DNA of 64,000 bases, taken from positions 1-64,000 of IMG/VR virus record IMGVR_UViG_3300036806_000149, one strand, 5' to 3'. The translations under genes and the position numbers were made by a program. Positions within the stretch are counted from its first letter, which is position 1. Each line of letters opens with the position of its first letter. Source of the stretch: a virus. The notes under the pieces were generated by a model that did not search any database, had not been told where the DNA came from, and was given only the letters and a program-made list of their open reading frames with translations. Below are positions 29,452 to 38,935 of the stretch, piece by piece.

Positions 29452-31972
29452 CGGCCACCAGGGCGTCGAGCACGGCTGAGATGTAATCCTTCTGACTGTC
29501 GGCAGGGAGATCGTTGGTCAGGAAGATCGTCTCTGTCAAGGGGTCATAGCGAGCTAACACGCCCTCGCTGATCTCCTCGACGTGCTCGATCGAGAGGTTG
29601 GTGGCCGGAATGATTCTCCAGGCCAGCGTCCCGTTGGGGTGCTCGCGCTCGCGCAGCGCCTCGGGGATCGAGAAGAGCTGGCCGTCGCGGTCCTCGCAGA
29701 ACTTATCGGTCGGCCCGTGGCGGGCGTCGAGCGCCTGGAGCGTGGTCGCGCCGGCCGCCTGGGCGGTGAGCGCGGTGGCGGCGTTGTAGACGTCGCGGAC
29801 CTCGGTCCGGACCAGCCGATCGGCCTTCCAGTCGGGGAAGTTGACGAAGTGCTCGCGCGCCCGCTGGATCAGATCGTCCTGCGAGATATTCGGGTTGTCG
29901 GCCAGCTCGGAGGCGACAAAGTCCCGCAGCTCGGTGCGCGTGGTGGAGGCCACCTCGGCCGCGAACTCGGCGATGTGGTCTGAGACCCAGCCCTCGATGT
30001 CATCAACACCGGGCCGGTCAGAAAGTTTCGCCTTGCCGCCCTCAATCTTCGAGGCCCGGTTGAGAATCTTCTGGAAGATCTCCTTGGTCCGGGTGAGCGT
30101 CGCCGGCCAGCGCTTGGACTGCTGCCAGTCGGCGATCAGCTTGGTGGCCCGGTCCAGGAAATCTTTCGGGCTCGCCAGCTCGACGACGTCATCGGTGATC
30201 TCGCTGAAGTTGACCTGCCCCAGCGCCTTGAGCGCCGACTCGTACTCGTCGGCGTAGAGATCGTGGTAGAGCAGCCAGAGCTGACGGGCGAAGCCCTTGA
30301 TCGTCTTGTCGGTGTAATGCGGCGTGTCGGGCAGGTTCTCGATGAACTGCGTGCCGTTGGTCGAGAAGATCACGATCGGCTCCGGGGGGCCGGCCACGTA
30401 GGAGAAGCCCGTCGAGGAGGGAACCACGCCGACGCCGCCGGGCTGTGGGGTGATCGCCGCCGGCGGGCCTTGCGCGGCCTGCTGCTGGGCGGCGATCTTC
30501 TGCTCGCGGCGATTCTGCTCGGCGAAGTCGGCGATCGGCACACCGGCCTCTTCGAGCACCTCCTGGAGATCGACGAGCTTGAGCAGCTCCTGCACGCCGG
30601 TGTCCTGCTGACCGATGAGCTGGATGACCTGCTGGGTGAAGGTCACATCGACGTCGGCGAACCCCTGCATGACGAACTCGGCCACGCCCGCGTTCTGGAG
30701 GAAGTCGGGGTAGTTGACGGCCAGCCACTGGGGGATCAGCCATCTGTTGATCGACTCCACGATCTGGGCCGAGAGCACCGCCTGGGACTCGGTGAAGCTC
30801 GACTGCATCTCGGCGGCCACGTTGCGCGAGGAGGTGCCGCCCTTGCCCTCGAAGAACGCCTGCTCGGGGATCGCCAGCGCCCGGAGCTTCTGCACGTCGA
30901 GGTACTCGAAGCTCTTGTCGAAGGGATCGAAGTTGGTGGCGTTCTCGGTGAAGCCGATCTCCCACTGGCGGGTCGTGCCCCGGCCGGTGGCGTCCTCGTA
31001 GACCTCGGAGGGCAGCGCCATCACGCCCCCGGAGCGCATCCGCTCGCCCATCGTCAGCGCATAGTCGGCGTAGTTGGTGGTGACCCCGGAGATCTCATCG
31101 ACGAACTCGCCCTCGGGGTGGTAGACGAGCACGGAGGGGTCGGCCTTACGCTCGAACGCGCGGTCGGCGATCGCCCACCGAAACCAGTAGCTCCACCAGT
31201 AGCGATAGGCGTAGCCCAGCCGGGGATAGCCGAAGATCGAGCCGAAGTTCTGCTCGCGCTCGTGGGTGACCCACAGCGAGTGGTAGAGATCGATCTTGTA
31301 CGCGGTGCGGATACCCGACACGTTGGCCGGCGTGTAGGACTGCTTGGAGGGGTCGAAGTCGATCCCGTTGAACTGACCCTGGCCGTCCCACGAGGGCTCG
31401 CACGCCTCGGGCTGCATCCCCACGAACGGCTTCCAGCGAATCGGCTGAATCCCACCCTGTGATCCCCAGATCGGCTGCTCGGACTGTTCGCCAGAATTCT
31501 GATCAGTCTGTATATATGTGCCTGCTGGAATTCCCAGCTCGAATCTTTTCGCCACCGGCTGAAAGCCGAAGTCCAGGGCGTTGCACCACTGGAACACGAA
31601 CGCGGCGTAGATCCGGCGCAGATCGTGATCGAGATGGGCGGAGACCTGGGGATTGGGGCCGTTCTTGTCGCGGGCGCTGATCATCCACTTGGCCCGCACG
31701 TGGGGCGTCTTGATGAACGAGAGCCCGAACGCCAGCATCGGGTCGCGGCGCATCGCCCGCAACCGCGAGAGCGGGATGTGCTCGACCTCGAACGGGGAAC
31801 CGAGCTGGTCGGCGGCCTGTCGCCAGTTGGCGAAGATGGCCTGCTGCTGCTGGGAAGGAGCCTGTTCCTTGCCGGAGACCGACGAGCGGATCTTGGCGGC
31901 TTCTTCGGGCGCGATGTCGCCCGGAACGACCTTGCCGCCGCCGTTGGCTCCTGACGTTCTAGTGATCTTCAC
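29444..31972 (-). CDS. Portal protein fused to MuF-like domain, 842 aa
   Basis: GTG at 31972, after GAGAGG and just past the terL stop, is preferred over an ATG at 32035 that would overlap terL. The N-terminal two thirds resemble portal proteins of the DUF935 type (LRAMRRDPMLAFGLSFIKTP, FEGKGGTSSRNVAAEM). The last ~170 residues (IQRAREHFVNFPDWKADRLV, RTEVRDVYNAATALTAQAAG, DRDGQLFSIPEALRERE) match the Mu F / SPP1 gp7 minor head domain. Forms the dodecameric DNA gate; a fused MuF part is a less common arrangement. Confidence 0.82.
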   Translation of the reverse strand: MKITRTSGANGGGKVVPGDIAPEEAAKIRSSVSGKEQAPSQQQQAIFANWRQAADQLGSPFEVEHIPLSRLRAMRRDPMLAFGLSFIKTPHVRAKWMISARDKNGPNPQVSAHLDHDLRRIYAAFVFQWCNALDFGFQPVAKRFELGIPAGTYIQTDQNSGEQSEQPIWGSQGGIQPIRWKPFVGMQPEACEPSWDGQGQFNGIDFDPSKQSYTPANVSGIRTAYKIDLYHSLWVTHEREQNFGSIFGYPRLGYAYRYWWSYWFRWAIADRAFERKADPSVLVYHPEGEFVDEISGVTTNYADYALTMGERMRSGGVMALPSEVYEDATGRGTTRQWEIGFTENATNFDPFDKSFEYLDVQKLRALAIPEQAFFEGKGGTSSRNVAAEMQSSFTESQAVLSAQIVESINRWLIPQWLAVNYPDFLQNAGVAEFVMQGFADVDVTFTQQVIQLIGQQDTGVQELLKLVDLQEVLEEAGVPIADFAEQNRREQKIAAQQQAAQGPPAAITPQPGGVGVVPSSTGFSYVAGPPEPIVIFSTNGTQFIENLPDTPHYTDKTIKGFARQLWLLYHDLYADEYESALKALGQVNFSEITDDVVELASPKDFLDRATKLIADWQQSKRWPATLTRTKEIFQKILNRASKIEGGKAKLSDRPGVDDIEGWVSDHIAEFAAEVASTTRTELRDFVASELADNPNISQDDLIQRAREHFVNFPDWKADRLVRTEVRDVYNAATALTAQAAGATTLQALDARHGPTDKFCEDRDGQLFSIPEALREREHPNGTLAWRIIPATNLSIEHVEEISEGVLARYDPLTETIFLTNDLPADSQKDYISAVLDALVADG

Positions 31973-31985
31973 CGGGGGAATGGGC

Positions 31986-33833
31986 TTACCTCTCGGGCGT
32001 GATTGGCCCGCCGAGCGACTTGCGCCACTGGTCAAACTCGGTCTCGTCCTTGCTCCGGAAGCCTATCGGCCCCGTGGGCGGTCGCACAATCCTGACACTC
32101 ACTGCGCGATCGATCGGTCGAGCCGAGGGCCGCGCGCCGGTGTTCAGCGCCTTGCGCTTGACCTTGCGGATGTTGGCCACGGCGTAGCGGAAGTTCGACA
32201 TTGCGTGGTTGAACTCGTCGATCTGGTTGAGCGTCTTGGGGTCTCTGCGCCAGGCCACGGCCTCCCGGCAGAACATCGGGCAGCGAATCGCATCGACGTA
32301 GAAAAGATCCTCGGTGACCTGCTCCTTGACCAGTTTGATGTGCTCCTCGAACTCGCGCGTGGTGTGCCACTTGGTGTGCAGGTTGATGTCCTTCCAGTCC
32401 ATCCGGGCCGACTTGCCCTGGGGGTCGGCGAATCGCTCATAGACCCGCCAGCCGGGAAAGATCTTCTTCCACTGCTGCTCGCGCTCCTTGACCAGTTTCC
32501 CCAGCGCGGCATTGCCGATCTCGGCCTTGTAGATCTCGTCGAAGCACACGATCGTGCCCTCGCGCAGCCGGCGCACTTCGCCCAGGAAAGTTTCGGCCTC
32601 GATCTCGTAGCGCAGGAGCTGGTACCAGTTGACCGCGTGGGGGTTGGTCCCGCCCCAGTCCACGGCCAGGAAGATCGGGCCGTTTCGGGGATCGGCCAGG
32701 TAGTTGCGCAAGCCGTGGCGGTTCTCTGAGAACGTCGGCAGGTAGTGATAGCGCGTCTCGGGTTTGGCGCAGAGCTGCTGGCACTCGAATGTTTCGGGGT
32801 CGTTCTCCTTGAACTGCTTGACCAGATCCTCATACGGCTGCCATCCCCGAGAGCGAAAGAAGTCGCCCTTGCAGATGTGAGTGAGCAGACGCGGCGTGTC
32901 GTCGTCCCACTCGCCCTTGCGGATCAGATGGCACTCGCACTTCTCGTTGGGATCGCGGCCCAGCTCCTTGAGACGGGCCTGGCGCATGAACGTGTTGGCC
33001 ATCTGACAGTGAGCCTGCTGAGCAGCAGTCTCCTTGATACACCATATATACAACTTGCGCGGTGGCCGGAAGCCCTCGCGGATGGCCTTCTCGATCTCGT
33101 TGATCATCTCCTGGACACGCCCATTGGGTCCCTTGCGGGTGCTGGTGGCGATGTCCTGGGGCTTGATCAACCGGCCCTCTCGGGAGACCTTGGAGATCGT
33201 CATGTTGCGCGACTCAGACCACGTGCCGGCGTCCATCAGCTCGACCTCGTCGGCGTGCGCCTTCTGGGGGTGGGGGCCGTTGACGGCGGCCGGCGTGCCC
33301 GGGAGCACCTCGACCTTGGAGGTGTTGCGCCACACCGTCTCACGCATCAGCGAGGAGACGATCTCGGGGCGCTTCTCGCCGTCGTCGTCATAGATCCACC
33401 CCTTCAGGTGGGCGTAGCAGCGCAAGCTCTGGGCCTCGGTGGCCCCGAACGTGCAGCTCTCACACCCCGGCTTGAACTTCGAGTTCAGCCAGTGCAGCAG
33501 CGCCACCATCATCGTCTTGGCCCCGCCCCGGTTGGCCACGCCCAGACCGGCGTCGATCCGCTCGAAGTACAGATCGGCCAGGAACTGGAAGGGCGGGTCG
33601 TGACCCTCGCACACGGCCACCCGGGGGATGTTGATCCCCAGCTCGGCCCGAATGCAGTCGTGCAGCTCGTCGTCGTCCTGCGGCCCCTGAATGGACAGGC
33701 GATGCTCCAACTCGGCCTGGGCCTTGAACATCTCCTGAAGCTCTTCGGTGGGGAGCTGCTTGAGCAGCTCCAGCATCGATTCAGGGGTGTCGGGGAGTCT
33801 AGGCGGAGACGTTGCCATCGATGACGTCCTCAT
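31986..33833 (-). CDS. terL: Terminase large subunit
   Basis: 615 aa (614 if the ATG at 33818 is used, about 5 fewer). Walker A-like ANRGGAKTMM (~100-109) in the ATPase half, ADEVELMD as a likely Walker B region, and the nuclease half beginning FLAVDWGGTNPHAVNWY with a further acidic stretch IVCFDEIYKAEIG. Drives DNA packaging through the portal encoded next. Length is typical. Confidence 0.85.
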   Translation of the reverse strand: MRTSSMATSPPRLPDTPESMLELLKQLPTEELQEMFKAQAELEHRLSIQGPQDDDELHDCIRAELGINIPRVAVCEGHDPPFQFLADLYFERIDAGLGVANRGGAKTMMVALLHWLNSKFKPGCESCTFGATEAQSLRCYAHLKGWIYDDDGEKRPEIVSSLMRETVWRNTSKVEVLPGTPAAVNGPHPQKAHADEVELMDAGTWSESRNMTISKVSREGRLIKPQDIATSTRKGPNGRVQEMINEIEKAIREGFRPPRKLYIWCIKETAAQQAHCQMANTFMRQARLKELGRDPNEKCECHLIRKGEWDDDTPRLLTHICKGDFFRSRGWQPYEDLVKQFKENDPETFECQQLCAKPETRYHYLPTFSENRHGLRNYLADPRNGPIFLAVDWGGTNPHAVNWYQLLRYEIEAETFLGEVRRLREGTIVCFDEIYKAEIGNAALGKLVKEREQQWKKIFPGWRVYERFADPQGKSARMDWKDINLHTKWHTTREFEEHIKLVKEQVTEDLFYVDAIRCPMFCREAVAWRRDPKTLNQIDEFNHAMSNFRYAVANIRKVKRKALNTGARPSARPIDRAVSVRIVRPPTGPIGFRSKDETEFDQWRKSLGGPITPER

Positions 33834-34314
33834 CGACCACCTCGACGTCCACCACGGCCTGCGCCTCTAGCTGACGGCGCAGAATCTGGGCGGCGGGTCC
33901 GGCGGTCAACTTGTCCGCGAGGATGGCGATTAGCTCATCGCGCGAGTGCTGCTTGGCCTCGGCCTCTTCTTCCTGGAGCTGAATCTTTCGCTCGGACTGC
34001 TCGACGTCGAGCCACTGCTGAGCCGCCTTGAGCCGAGTCCCCATCGGCTGATTGCGGGCGATCGCCTCCTGGAACACGAGGGCGATCTCGGCGGCGTGAA
34101 GCTGAGCGGCCTCGGCCACGTAGTGCGCGGCGGTCTTCTTGCGCAGCCGGCGGCGCTCCTCGGCGTTGGCTCGCTGCGCGGCGTGCGCGGCGGCGATCTG
34201 CTCGGGCCTTCCCCACGTGCCCTCGGCGTGACGCTGCTTGGCCAGCTCGGACAACTTCTGTCGTCTCTCGGGTGAGAGATTCATCTTCCTCGTCATCCGA
34301 GGCACCTTGGCCAC
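33799..34314 (-). CDS. Probable terminase small subunit, 171 aa
   Basis: Basic N-terminus (KVPRMTRKMNLSPERRQKL, ELAKQRHAEGTWGRPEQ) followed by long helices (EEAEAKQHSRDELIAILADKL). It sits immediately upstream of terL with a 35-base overlap, the normal terS position. No clear family signature, so the call rests on context. Carries a motif at 33981-33989 encoding R-K-I-Q. Confidence 0.55.
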   Translation of the reverse strand: MAKVPRMTRKMNLSPERRQKLSELAKQRHAEGTWGRPEQIAAAHAAQRANAEERRRLRKKTAAHYVAEAAQLHAAEIALVFQEAIARNQPMGTRLKAAQQWLDVEQSERKIQLQEEEAEAKQHSRDELIAILADKLTAGPAAQILRRQLEAQAVVDVEVVDEDVIDGNVSA

Positions 34315-34326
34315 GGACGGAGGATA

Positions 34327-35310
34327 CTATCCAGTGAGTGCCAGCAGGGGCTCTTCCGCTTGTAGCTGAAGCTCAGCTACATCGGCAAACAAGTGTGGGT
34401 ACAGCTCCTGCAAGCTGGTAGAACCTTCGGCCTGCAAGCAGCTATCGACGAAGTCAGATCCCACCTCTGCCTGGGCATCGCCGTCGATCCGGTACCGATA
34501 CAGCGAGCGCTGATCGACGCCGCAGGCGGTAGCTAGGTTGCCCCAGGAACCGTGGTAGTCATCGATCCGATAGTCCAGCCACAGGGCGAACGAGAGCGCC
34601 GAGACCTGGACATCGGGACCGATATTGCGCTTGGCCAGCCGCTCCTCGTCGCGAGGAATTCCGGCCTCCCGGCGCTTGGCCTCGGTGTAGATGCGCTCGT
34701 ACTCGCGCTTTTGCTCCAGCCACTGAGAATCTTTCTTGCGCTCGTGATATAGCTCACGCGCACGTTCGCGTTGTTGTTCGAGCGACAGCTTGGGCTGGCG
34801 TGTGCCGTAGGGCTTGCCCCGCCGTCTGAGCCCCTGGGTGTAGCGGGTGCGAATGCGCTGGCAGGTCTTGCAGATCGACTGCCAGGCGATGACGTTGCCC
34901 TCACGGTCACGCTCGCGGGCGTGGAAGTCGATGATCAACCGCCAGCGGTCACAGACAGAGCAGAATCGTCGCCCGCACACGACCGCTGGCATAGGCGAGG
35001 GATCACGAGGCTTGCGCCGGTCGCGATGACGCTTGCAGGTGCAGTTCGGCTTACAGAAATGAGCGTATCGGTGACGACCACGCTGTCCCTTACGGGCCGT
35101 GAGCACATTCAGACGGGACTGCTGTTCATCGGTGAGTCGCAGATTGTTCCGGCGTAAGTACCTACGGAACGTCGTATATGCCACCTGATGCTTATTTGCT
35201 ATCTGTCCCTGAGTGAGTCTTCCGTGTAGGTACTCACTTGCTGCAATCGCCAGCTTCTTATGTAGATACTCCGTAGCTAGAGATCCTGATGGTTGTCTCT
35301 GGCCATTCAC
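34327..35310 (-). CDS. Zinc-finger/HTH DNA-binding protein, 327 aa
   Basis: Residues ~35-60 (LTQGQIANKHQVAYTTFRRYL) form an HTH. Cys/His clusters follow: HFCKPNCTCKRH and RRFCSVCDRWRLIIDFHARE ... ICKTCQR, the zinc ribbon often seen ahead of phage HNH enzymes, here without an HNH core. A second HTH-like unit is near residue 270 (WGNLATACGVDQRSLYRY). Placed just upstream of terminase genes; may act in packaging or regulation. Confidence 0.6.
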   Translation of the reverse strand: MNGQRQPSGSLATEYLHKKLAIAASEYLHGRLTQGQIANKHQVAYTTFRRYLRRNNLRLTDEQQSRLNVLTARKGQRGRHRYAHFCKPNCTCKRHRDRRKPRDPSPMPAVVCGRRFCSVCDRWRLIIDFHARERDREGNVIAWQSICKTCQRIRTRYTQGLRRRGKPYGTRQPKLSLEQQRERARELYHERKKDSQWLEQKREYERIYTEAKRREAGIPRDEERLAKRNIGPDVQVSALSFALWLDYRIDDYHGSWGNLATACGVDQRSLYRYRIDGDAQAEVGSDFVDSCLQAEGSTSLQELYPHLFADVAELQLQAEEPLLALTG

Positions 35311-35686
35311 CCCAAACTCGCTCTACGGTTGCTTTAGCTATGAGCACGTCATCTCTATAGGCCCTCGTGTTCAGTGCGTCACAAATCAGCTTCAAGGCGT
35401 TGTCCACGTCCGGCTTGCGATTCCGAGGAACAGGATGCCGCAAACCCTCAGCAGATAGCTCCCCGTTCTTACGAAAGTGACCACGGGGGCGCACTACGAC
35501 AATCCTAATCACAATCGCGAGCGCCGTGTCGTCTTGTAGACGCGGCTCACCAGCTTCCCTCCAAACTGCGCGAACCTCGTTCTCCGAGATGATATTGCTG
35601 GGCGGCGTGTAAGCGCGCTTGGTCCGGGGATCGAAGCGCTGACGCTGCTTAGTCTCGGCCTTCCCGGCGACTCGAAGCTCGATCAG
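35258..35686 (-). CDS. rusA: RusA-like Holliday-junction resolvase, non-ATG start
   Basis: Conserved RusA features: IELRVAGKAETKQRQRFDP at the N-terminus and RNRKPDVDNALKLICDALN followed by YRDDVLIAKATVERVWG, carrying the catalytic Asp residues (KPDVDN, RDD). The first in-frame ATG (35512) would remove the N-terminal core. The CTG at 35686 overlaps the upstream TGA as CTGA, copying the ATGA/GTGA coupling used elsewhere, and restores full length (142 aa). Resolves recombination or replication branches. Confidence 0.75.
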   Translation of the reverse strand: MIELRVAGKAETKQRQRFDPRTKRAYTPPSNIISENEVRAVWREAGEPRLQDDTALAIVIRIVVVRPRGHFRKNGELSAEGLRHPVPRNRKPDVDNALKLICDALNTRAYRDDVLIAKATVERVWGEWPETTIRISSYGVST

Positions 35687-35895
35687 AGAATCAGGTTCCA
35701 GCTCCAGAGGATCAGCTTGAGCAGCAGATGCAGCACCGCCGGGCCGAGGGCGCAGATGACGAGAAACTCGATCGCGAGAATGAGGAATTTGGTTCCTCCG
35801 CTGGGCGGCGGCGGGTCACTTGCCACCGGATCGACGCAAGATTCCTGACGGCTTACCGCCCGAGCGTTGCCATTCGTCCATCCGCATTGATTCAT
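35683..35895 (-). CDS. Small membrane protein, 70 aa
   Basis: Starts MNQCGWTNGNARAVSRQE within the end of the upstream gene. C-terminal hydrophobic stretch FLILAIEFLVICALGPAVLH then LLLKLILWSWNLIL. Likely one or two membrane helices; precedes rusA with a CTGA overlap. Function unknown. Confidence 0.5.
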   Translation of the reverse strand: MNQCGWTNGNARAVSRQESCVDPVASDPPPPSGGTKFLILAIEFLVICALGPAVLHLLLKLILWSWNLIL

Positions 35896-37390
35896 GACGG
35901 GAGAGCTGCTCCAGGAGCTTGTAGTAGGAATCGCGCTCAGATCGATGCGCCGAAGCGAAGATCTCGTGCCGGCGCTGGCGCTTGCGCCACGTCTTGACGT
36001 TCTCATCCTGCTCGATCTCGGCCTCCAGGATCGTGACCTTCACGTCCTTGCCGTGCGAAGACCCCACCAGCAGCGCCCGCGCCATCTCGTCGGCGGCGAG
36101 CTTGCACAGCAGGGAGATCCGCTGATCGCGCGCCCAGCGATAGTCCACGTAGTAGGCAAAGCCGGCGAACGTGCTGTAGAGGCGTTGCAGCTCCTGGTCA
36201 GAGAGCTTGGTCCAGTCCCAGGGCAGCTCGGGGGCGGCGTCGGCGGGCGGCTCGGGAGTGTGCATCCGCTGGCCCGCAATCTCCTGCTCGACGTCGAGGA
36301 CCAGCTTTTGATACTCGTCGTCGGAGGGCTCTACCGGCTCTTCAACAGACCGCTCTGGACCAGCTTGCGCCACCGATTCGGTTTCATCGGCTGGTTCTTG
36401 TGATACCGCCTCAGCAGCTTCTCCTCGCTGCTCAGGTTCGGCATCGGGTGCTTCTGGCCCTTGATCGGCATCCGGTACTTCCTCGCCGTCGCCCTCGCCT
36501 CCCTCAGCGCTCGGCGCTGGTTCGGGCTCGGCCGGCTCGGCGGCAGGTGCATCCGCTCCCGCTTGCGCTGACGGTGGCTCTTCTTGGGTCGCACCGGTCT
36601 CCTTGATCTGGTCGTGAACGTCCACCAGGCCGTTGAGGATCGTCTGGCGGTTGCGGTGCGTGGACTCATAGGCCCAGACGTTTCGGAGCAGCTCGTACAG
36701 CTCGCTCAGGTCATAGTCGTCGAGCGCCGCGTTGACGCCCTCGATCACGCCCTGGACCTTCTCGCGGTTATAGCCCTCCCAGGGTTCGAGCTTGGACAGC
36801 TCCTGAAGATCATCGGCGCGGAACGCCTCGGGGGCGTGCTCGACGATGTTGCGAGCGTCCTGGATCTGCTCCTCGGGCGGAATCTTTTCGGGCTCGCTCG
36901 TGGTTTCGGGAGAACTCTGCTCCTCTGGCTCGCTCGATGACGCCGGTGAACTCGTGTCGGTTGACTCGCTGGACTCCGCCCCGTTGCCGTCCTCGAACTG
37001 GGCGGCCATCCGCAGAATCTTTTCCACCTCCGGCCCGCGCACCTGCTGCTCCCAGGCGTCGGTGGCCAGCTCGATCAGGGCGTTGGCCTCGGCGATCAGC
37101 TTGGCGTCCTCGTCGGGGATCGGGCCTTCGAAGCTCCCATCCTGCTTGCCCTGGACGATCAGCTCTCTGGCTTGACTGGGTTTCATCACTTGTCTCCTGT
37201 CACGACCCCAAATGAAATCTCCGATGAACTCCACGCCCGCCGCACCGGCCACGCGATACGCGCTCTCATCGGCCTCTCCCATGCAGATTGCTGAAAGTGC
37301 ATCCTCTACCAGTACCTCTGGATCGCCATCTACACCGTAGCTAGAAGCAACTTCGCTGACCGCAACCTGCTCACGCGGCGAGAGAATCAT
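35816..37390 (-). CDS. Large acidic low-complexity protein, 524 aa
   Basis: Start at 37390 (ILSPREQVAVSEVASSYGVD) follows TAAGATCTCATC by a few bases. N-terminal ~100 residues are ordered, residues ~135-180 and ~250-350 are Glu/Ser/Pro/Ala-rich and disordered, with an ordered block between (AFRADDLQELSKLEPWEGYN) and a C-terminal domain (WDWTKLSDQELQRLYSTFAG). No enzyme motif. Lies in the recombination block after the Cas4-like nuclease. Confidence 0.55.
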   Translation of the reverse strand: MILSPREQVAVSEVASSYGVDGDPEVLVEDALSAICMGEADESAYRVAGAAGVEFIGDFIWGRDRRQVMKPSQARELIVQGKQDGSFEGPIPDEDAKLIAEANALIELATDAWEQQVRGPEVEKILRMAAQFEDGNGAESSESTDTSSPASSSEPEEQSSPETTSEPEKIPPEEQIQDARNIVEHAPEAFRADDLQELSKLEPWEGYNREKVQGVIEGVNAALDDYDLSELYELLRNVWAYESTHRNRQTILNGLVDVHDQIKETGATQEEPPSAQAGADAPAAEPAEPEPAPSAEGGEGDGEEVPDADQGPEAPDAEPEQRGEAAEAVSQEPADETESVAQAGPERSVEEPVEPSDDEYQKLVLDVEQEIAGQRMHTPEPPADAAPELPWDWTKLSDQELQRLYSTFAGFAYYVDYRWARDQRISLLCKLAADEMARALLVGSSHGKDVKVTILEAEIEQDENVKTWRKRQRRHEIFASAHRSERDSYYKLLEQLSRHESMRMDEWQRSGGKPSGILRRSGGK

Positions 37391-38423
37391 CGGCGGTCGA
37401 TGAGATCTTAGCATCCTCCTCCCACTCATCGAGCACGCGCTGACGAGCGGTCTGGTAGTCGTAATCCGGGCGCACCAGCTTGGCCCGCTCGATACCCACG
37501 GAATCCGCGAGCAGCGCCACGCCCTCCTTGAAATCGAGCTGGCACGTCTTCTTGTAGTCACAGAACTGACACGGCGGATAGGACCACCGCCAGCCGAAGG
37601 GGTGACGCTTCGAAGGATTTTCTTCGGGCAAAACACCGTCGATGAAAAACTTCCGCCACTGCTTGAGCCGCTCGACTCCCATCTCGAAAAACTTCTCGTC
37701 GTAATCGACACGGAACTCGGCCGTGTTGGCCGGATTGTCCCGCGACATGTAGAAGATGATGCCGTGCGTGACTGGTTGGAGCCCCGGCCACAGCTCGTCT
37801 TGAAAATGACGCACGAGCGCGATCTGGACCTTGTTCTGCGAGATGTGAGCCGGATCGGGGCCTCTGAGACCGAGCTGCATCTTCTCGATGTCCTTGGACT
37901 CCTTGGTCTTGATCTCGACCGGGAGCGGCTTCTGCCAGTTGGGCGGCTGGATCACCGAATCGACGGAGGAGGTGAGCCAGGCGTCTGACCAGGTGAAGCC
38001 GGTCTGCACCGCCTCCTCGGGCGACGCCGACAGCAAGATGCCCGCTTCGTGCCACGTCCTGACCAGCTCCACCTCAGCGTCCTTGCCGGCCTGCATGACG
38101 ACTCGCGACCGCCGCGAGAAGGGCTCGGCGCTGGGCAGATCCATCATCCGATACAGGGCCTGCCGGCTGCACGCCATCGGGTTGTCGCCGGGGAACTGAG
38201 AGCCGTGGAAGGACACATGCCAAGCTCGCCCGTGGGGGGAGTCGTCGTCCTGGGAGCGCCAGCGCACGTCCTCGACCTGGCGATAGGCACTGCGCGTGAT
38301 CGGGTCCACGGTGCGGATGATCTGGAGCCGGCTGAGAAGTTCCTGGCGCGTGAGCTTGCGCAGTCCGAGCGCCGAGCGCAGCTTCAGACCGGCCAGCGTG
38401 CCCTTGTCGTAGATGTACCTCAT
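37371..38423 (-). CDS. Cas4/RecB-like PD-(D/E)XK nuclease with Fe-S cysteines, 350 aa
   Basis: Start at 38423 (MRYIYDKGTLAGLKLRSALG). Nuclease core: SSVDSVIQPP (Asp) then LPVEIKTKES (E-x-K). Cysteines MACSRQ (~residue 90) and CQFCDYKKTC near the C-terminus match the four-Cys Fe-S layout of Cas4 and AddB-type exonucleases. Next to the RecA-like gene, so it probably processes DNA ends for recombination. Not linked to any CRISPR array. Confidence 0.75.
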   Translation of the reverse strand: MRYIYDKGTLAGLKLRSALGLRKLTRQELLSRLQIIRTVDPITRSAYRQVEDVRWRSQDDDSPHGRAWHVSFHGSQFPGDNPMACSRQALYRMMDLPSAEPFSRRSRVVMQAGKDAEVELVRTWHEAGILLSASPEEAVQTGFTWSDAWLTSSVDSVIQPPNWQKPLPVEIKTKESKDIEKMQLGLRGPDPAHISQNKVQIALVRHFQDELWPGLQPVTHGIIFYMSRDNPANTAEFRVDYDEKFFEMGVERLKQWRKFFIDGVLPEENPSKRHPFGWRWSYPPCQFCDYKKTCQLDFKEGVALLADSVGIERAKLVRPDYDYQTARQRVLDEWEEDAKISSTADDSLAA

Positions 38424-38437
38424 GCCGGGACGACAGC

Positions 38438-38722
38438 CTAGTTCTTCTGTGCCTGCGCGGCCAGGTATAGCTCGGTGCCATCGCGGGCGCGCTTGATGAG
38501 GTCTTGGATCTGCGCGTCCGAGTTGTTCTCCTCGACCCAATAGATTCGTTCATCCAGCTTGCCGTCAACGCGCAACATCTCGTGGATCAGAACGCCGCCG
38601 TGCTCGTTCTTGATGCGCTGGCCCACGGACGAATCCTCCGCGCTCCAGATGTCGCCCAGGTTGGTGCCATACGGGCCACGCTCGGGGTAGCTCATCCAGC
38701 TCCCCTGAAGATACTCGTTCAT
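38438..38722 (-). CDS. Hypothetical protein, 94 aa
   Basis: MNEYLQGSWMSYPERGPYGT after GAAAGGATCGAG. Soluble, mixed secondary structure, helical C-terminus (DAQIQDLIKRARDGTELYLA). No recognised family. Transcribed between the nuclease and a small regulator-like gene. Confidence 0.6.
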   Translation of the reverse strand: MNEYLQGSWMSYPERGPYGTNLGDIWSAEDSSVGQRIKNEHGGVLIHEMLRVDGKLDERIYWVEENNSDAQIQDLIKRARDGTELYLAAQAQKN

Positions 38723-38910
38723 CTCGATCCTTTCATCTTCTTGTAGTGGCCCACGACTTGGTTGGCTTTCATATGGAAGTGATTGATCTGCTTCGAGTGC
38801 GGCATGATTCTCAGCTCTCCCTTGCCGCGCTCCTCAACTGTGGCGAAAAAGCGTATTCCTCTGATGTCGCAGTCCACTATGTCGCCTGCACTGACACTGG
38901 TGAGATTCAT
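38719..38910 (-). CDS. Small beta-rich protein, 63 aa
   Basis: Start at 38910 (MNLTSVSAGDIVDCDIRGIRF) selected because AGAAAGGGTCAT lies directly upstream; the ATG at 38937 lies before that RBS. Sequence resembles a small SH3- or OB-like barrel (FFATVEERGKGELRIMP). Function unknown. Confidence 0.6.
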   Translation of the reverse strand: MNLTSVSAGDIVDCDIRGIRFFATVEERGKGELRIMPHSKQINHFHMKANQVVGHYKKMKGSR

Positions 38911-38935
38911 ATGACCCTTTCTCGCGGAAAGGACC

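Noticed and set aside
32745-33824. Long frame opposite the terminase gene
   Set aside because: Antisense shadow of terL with Leu/Val/Gly/His bias.
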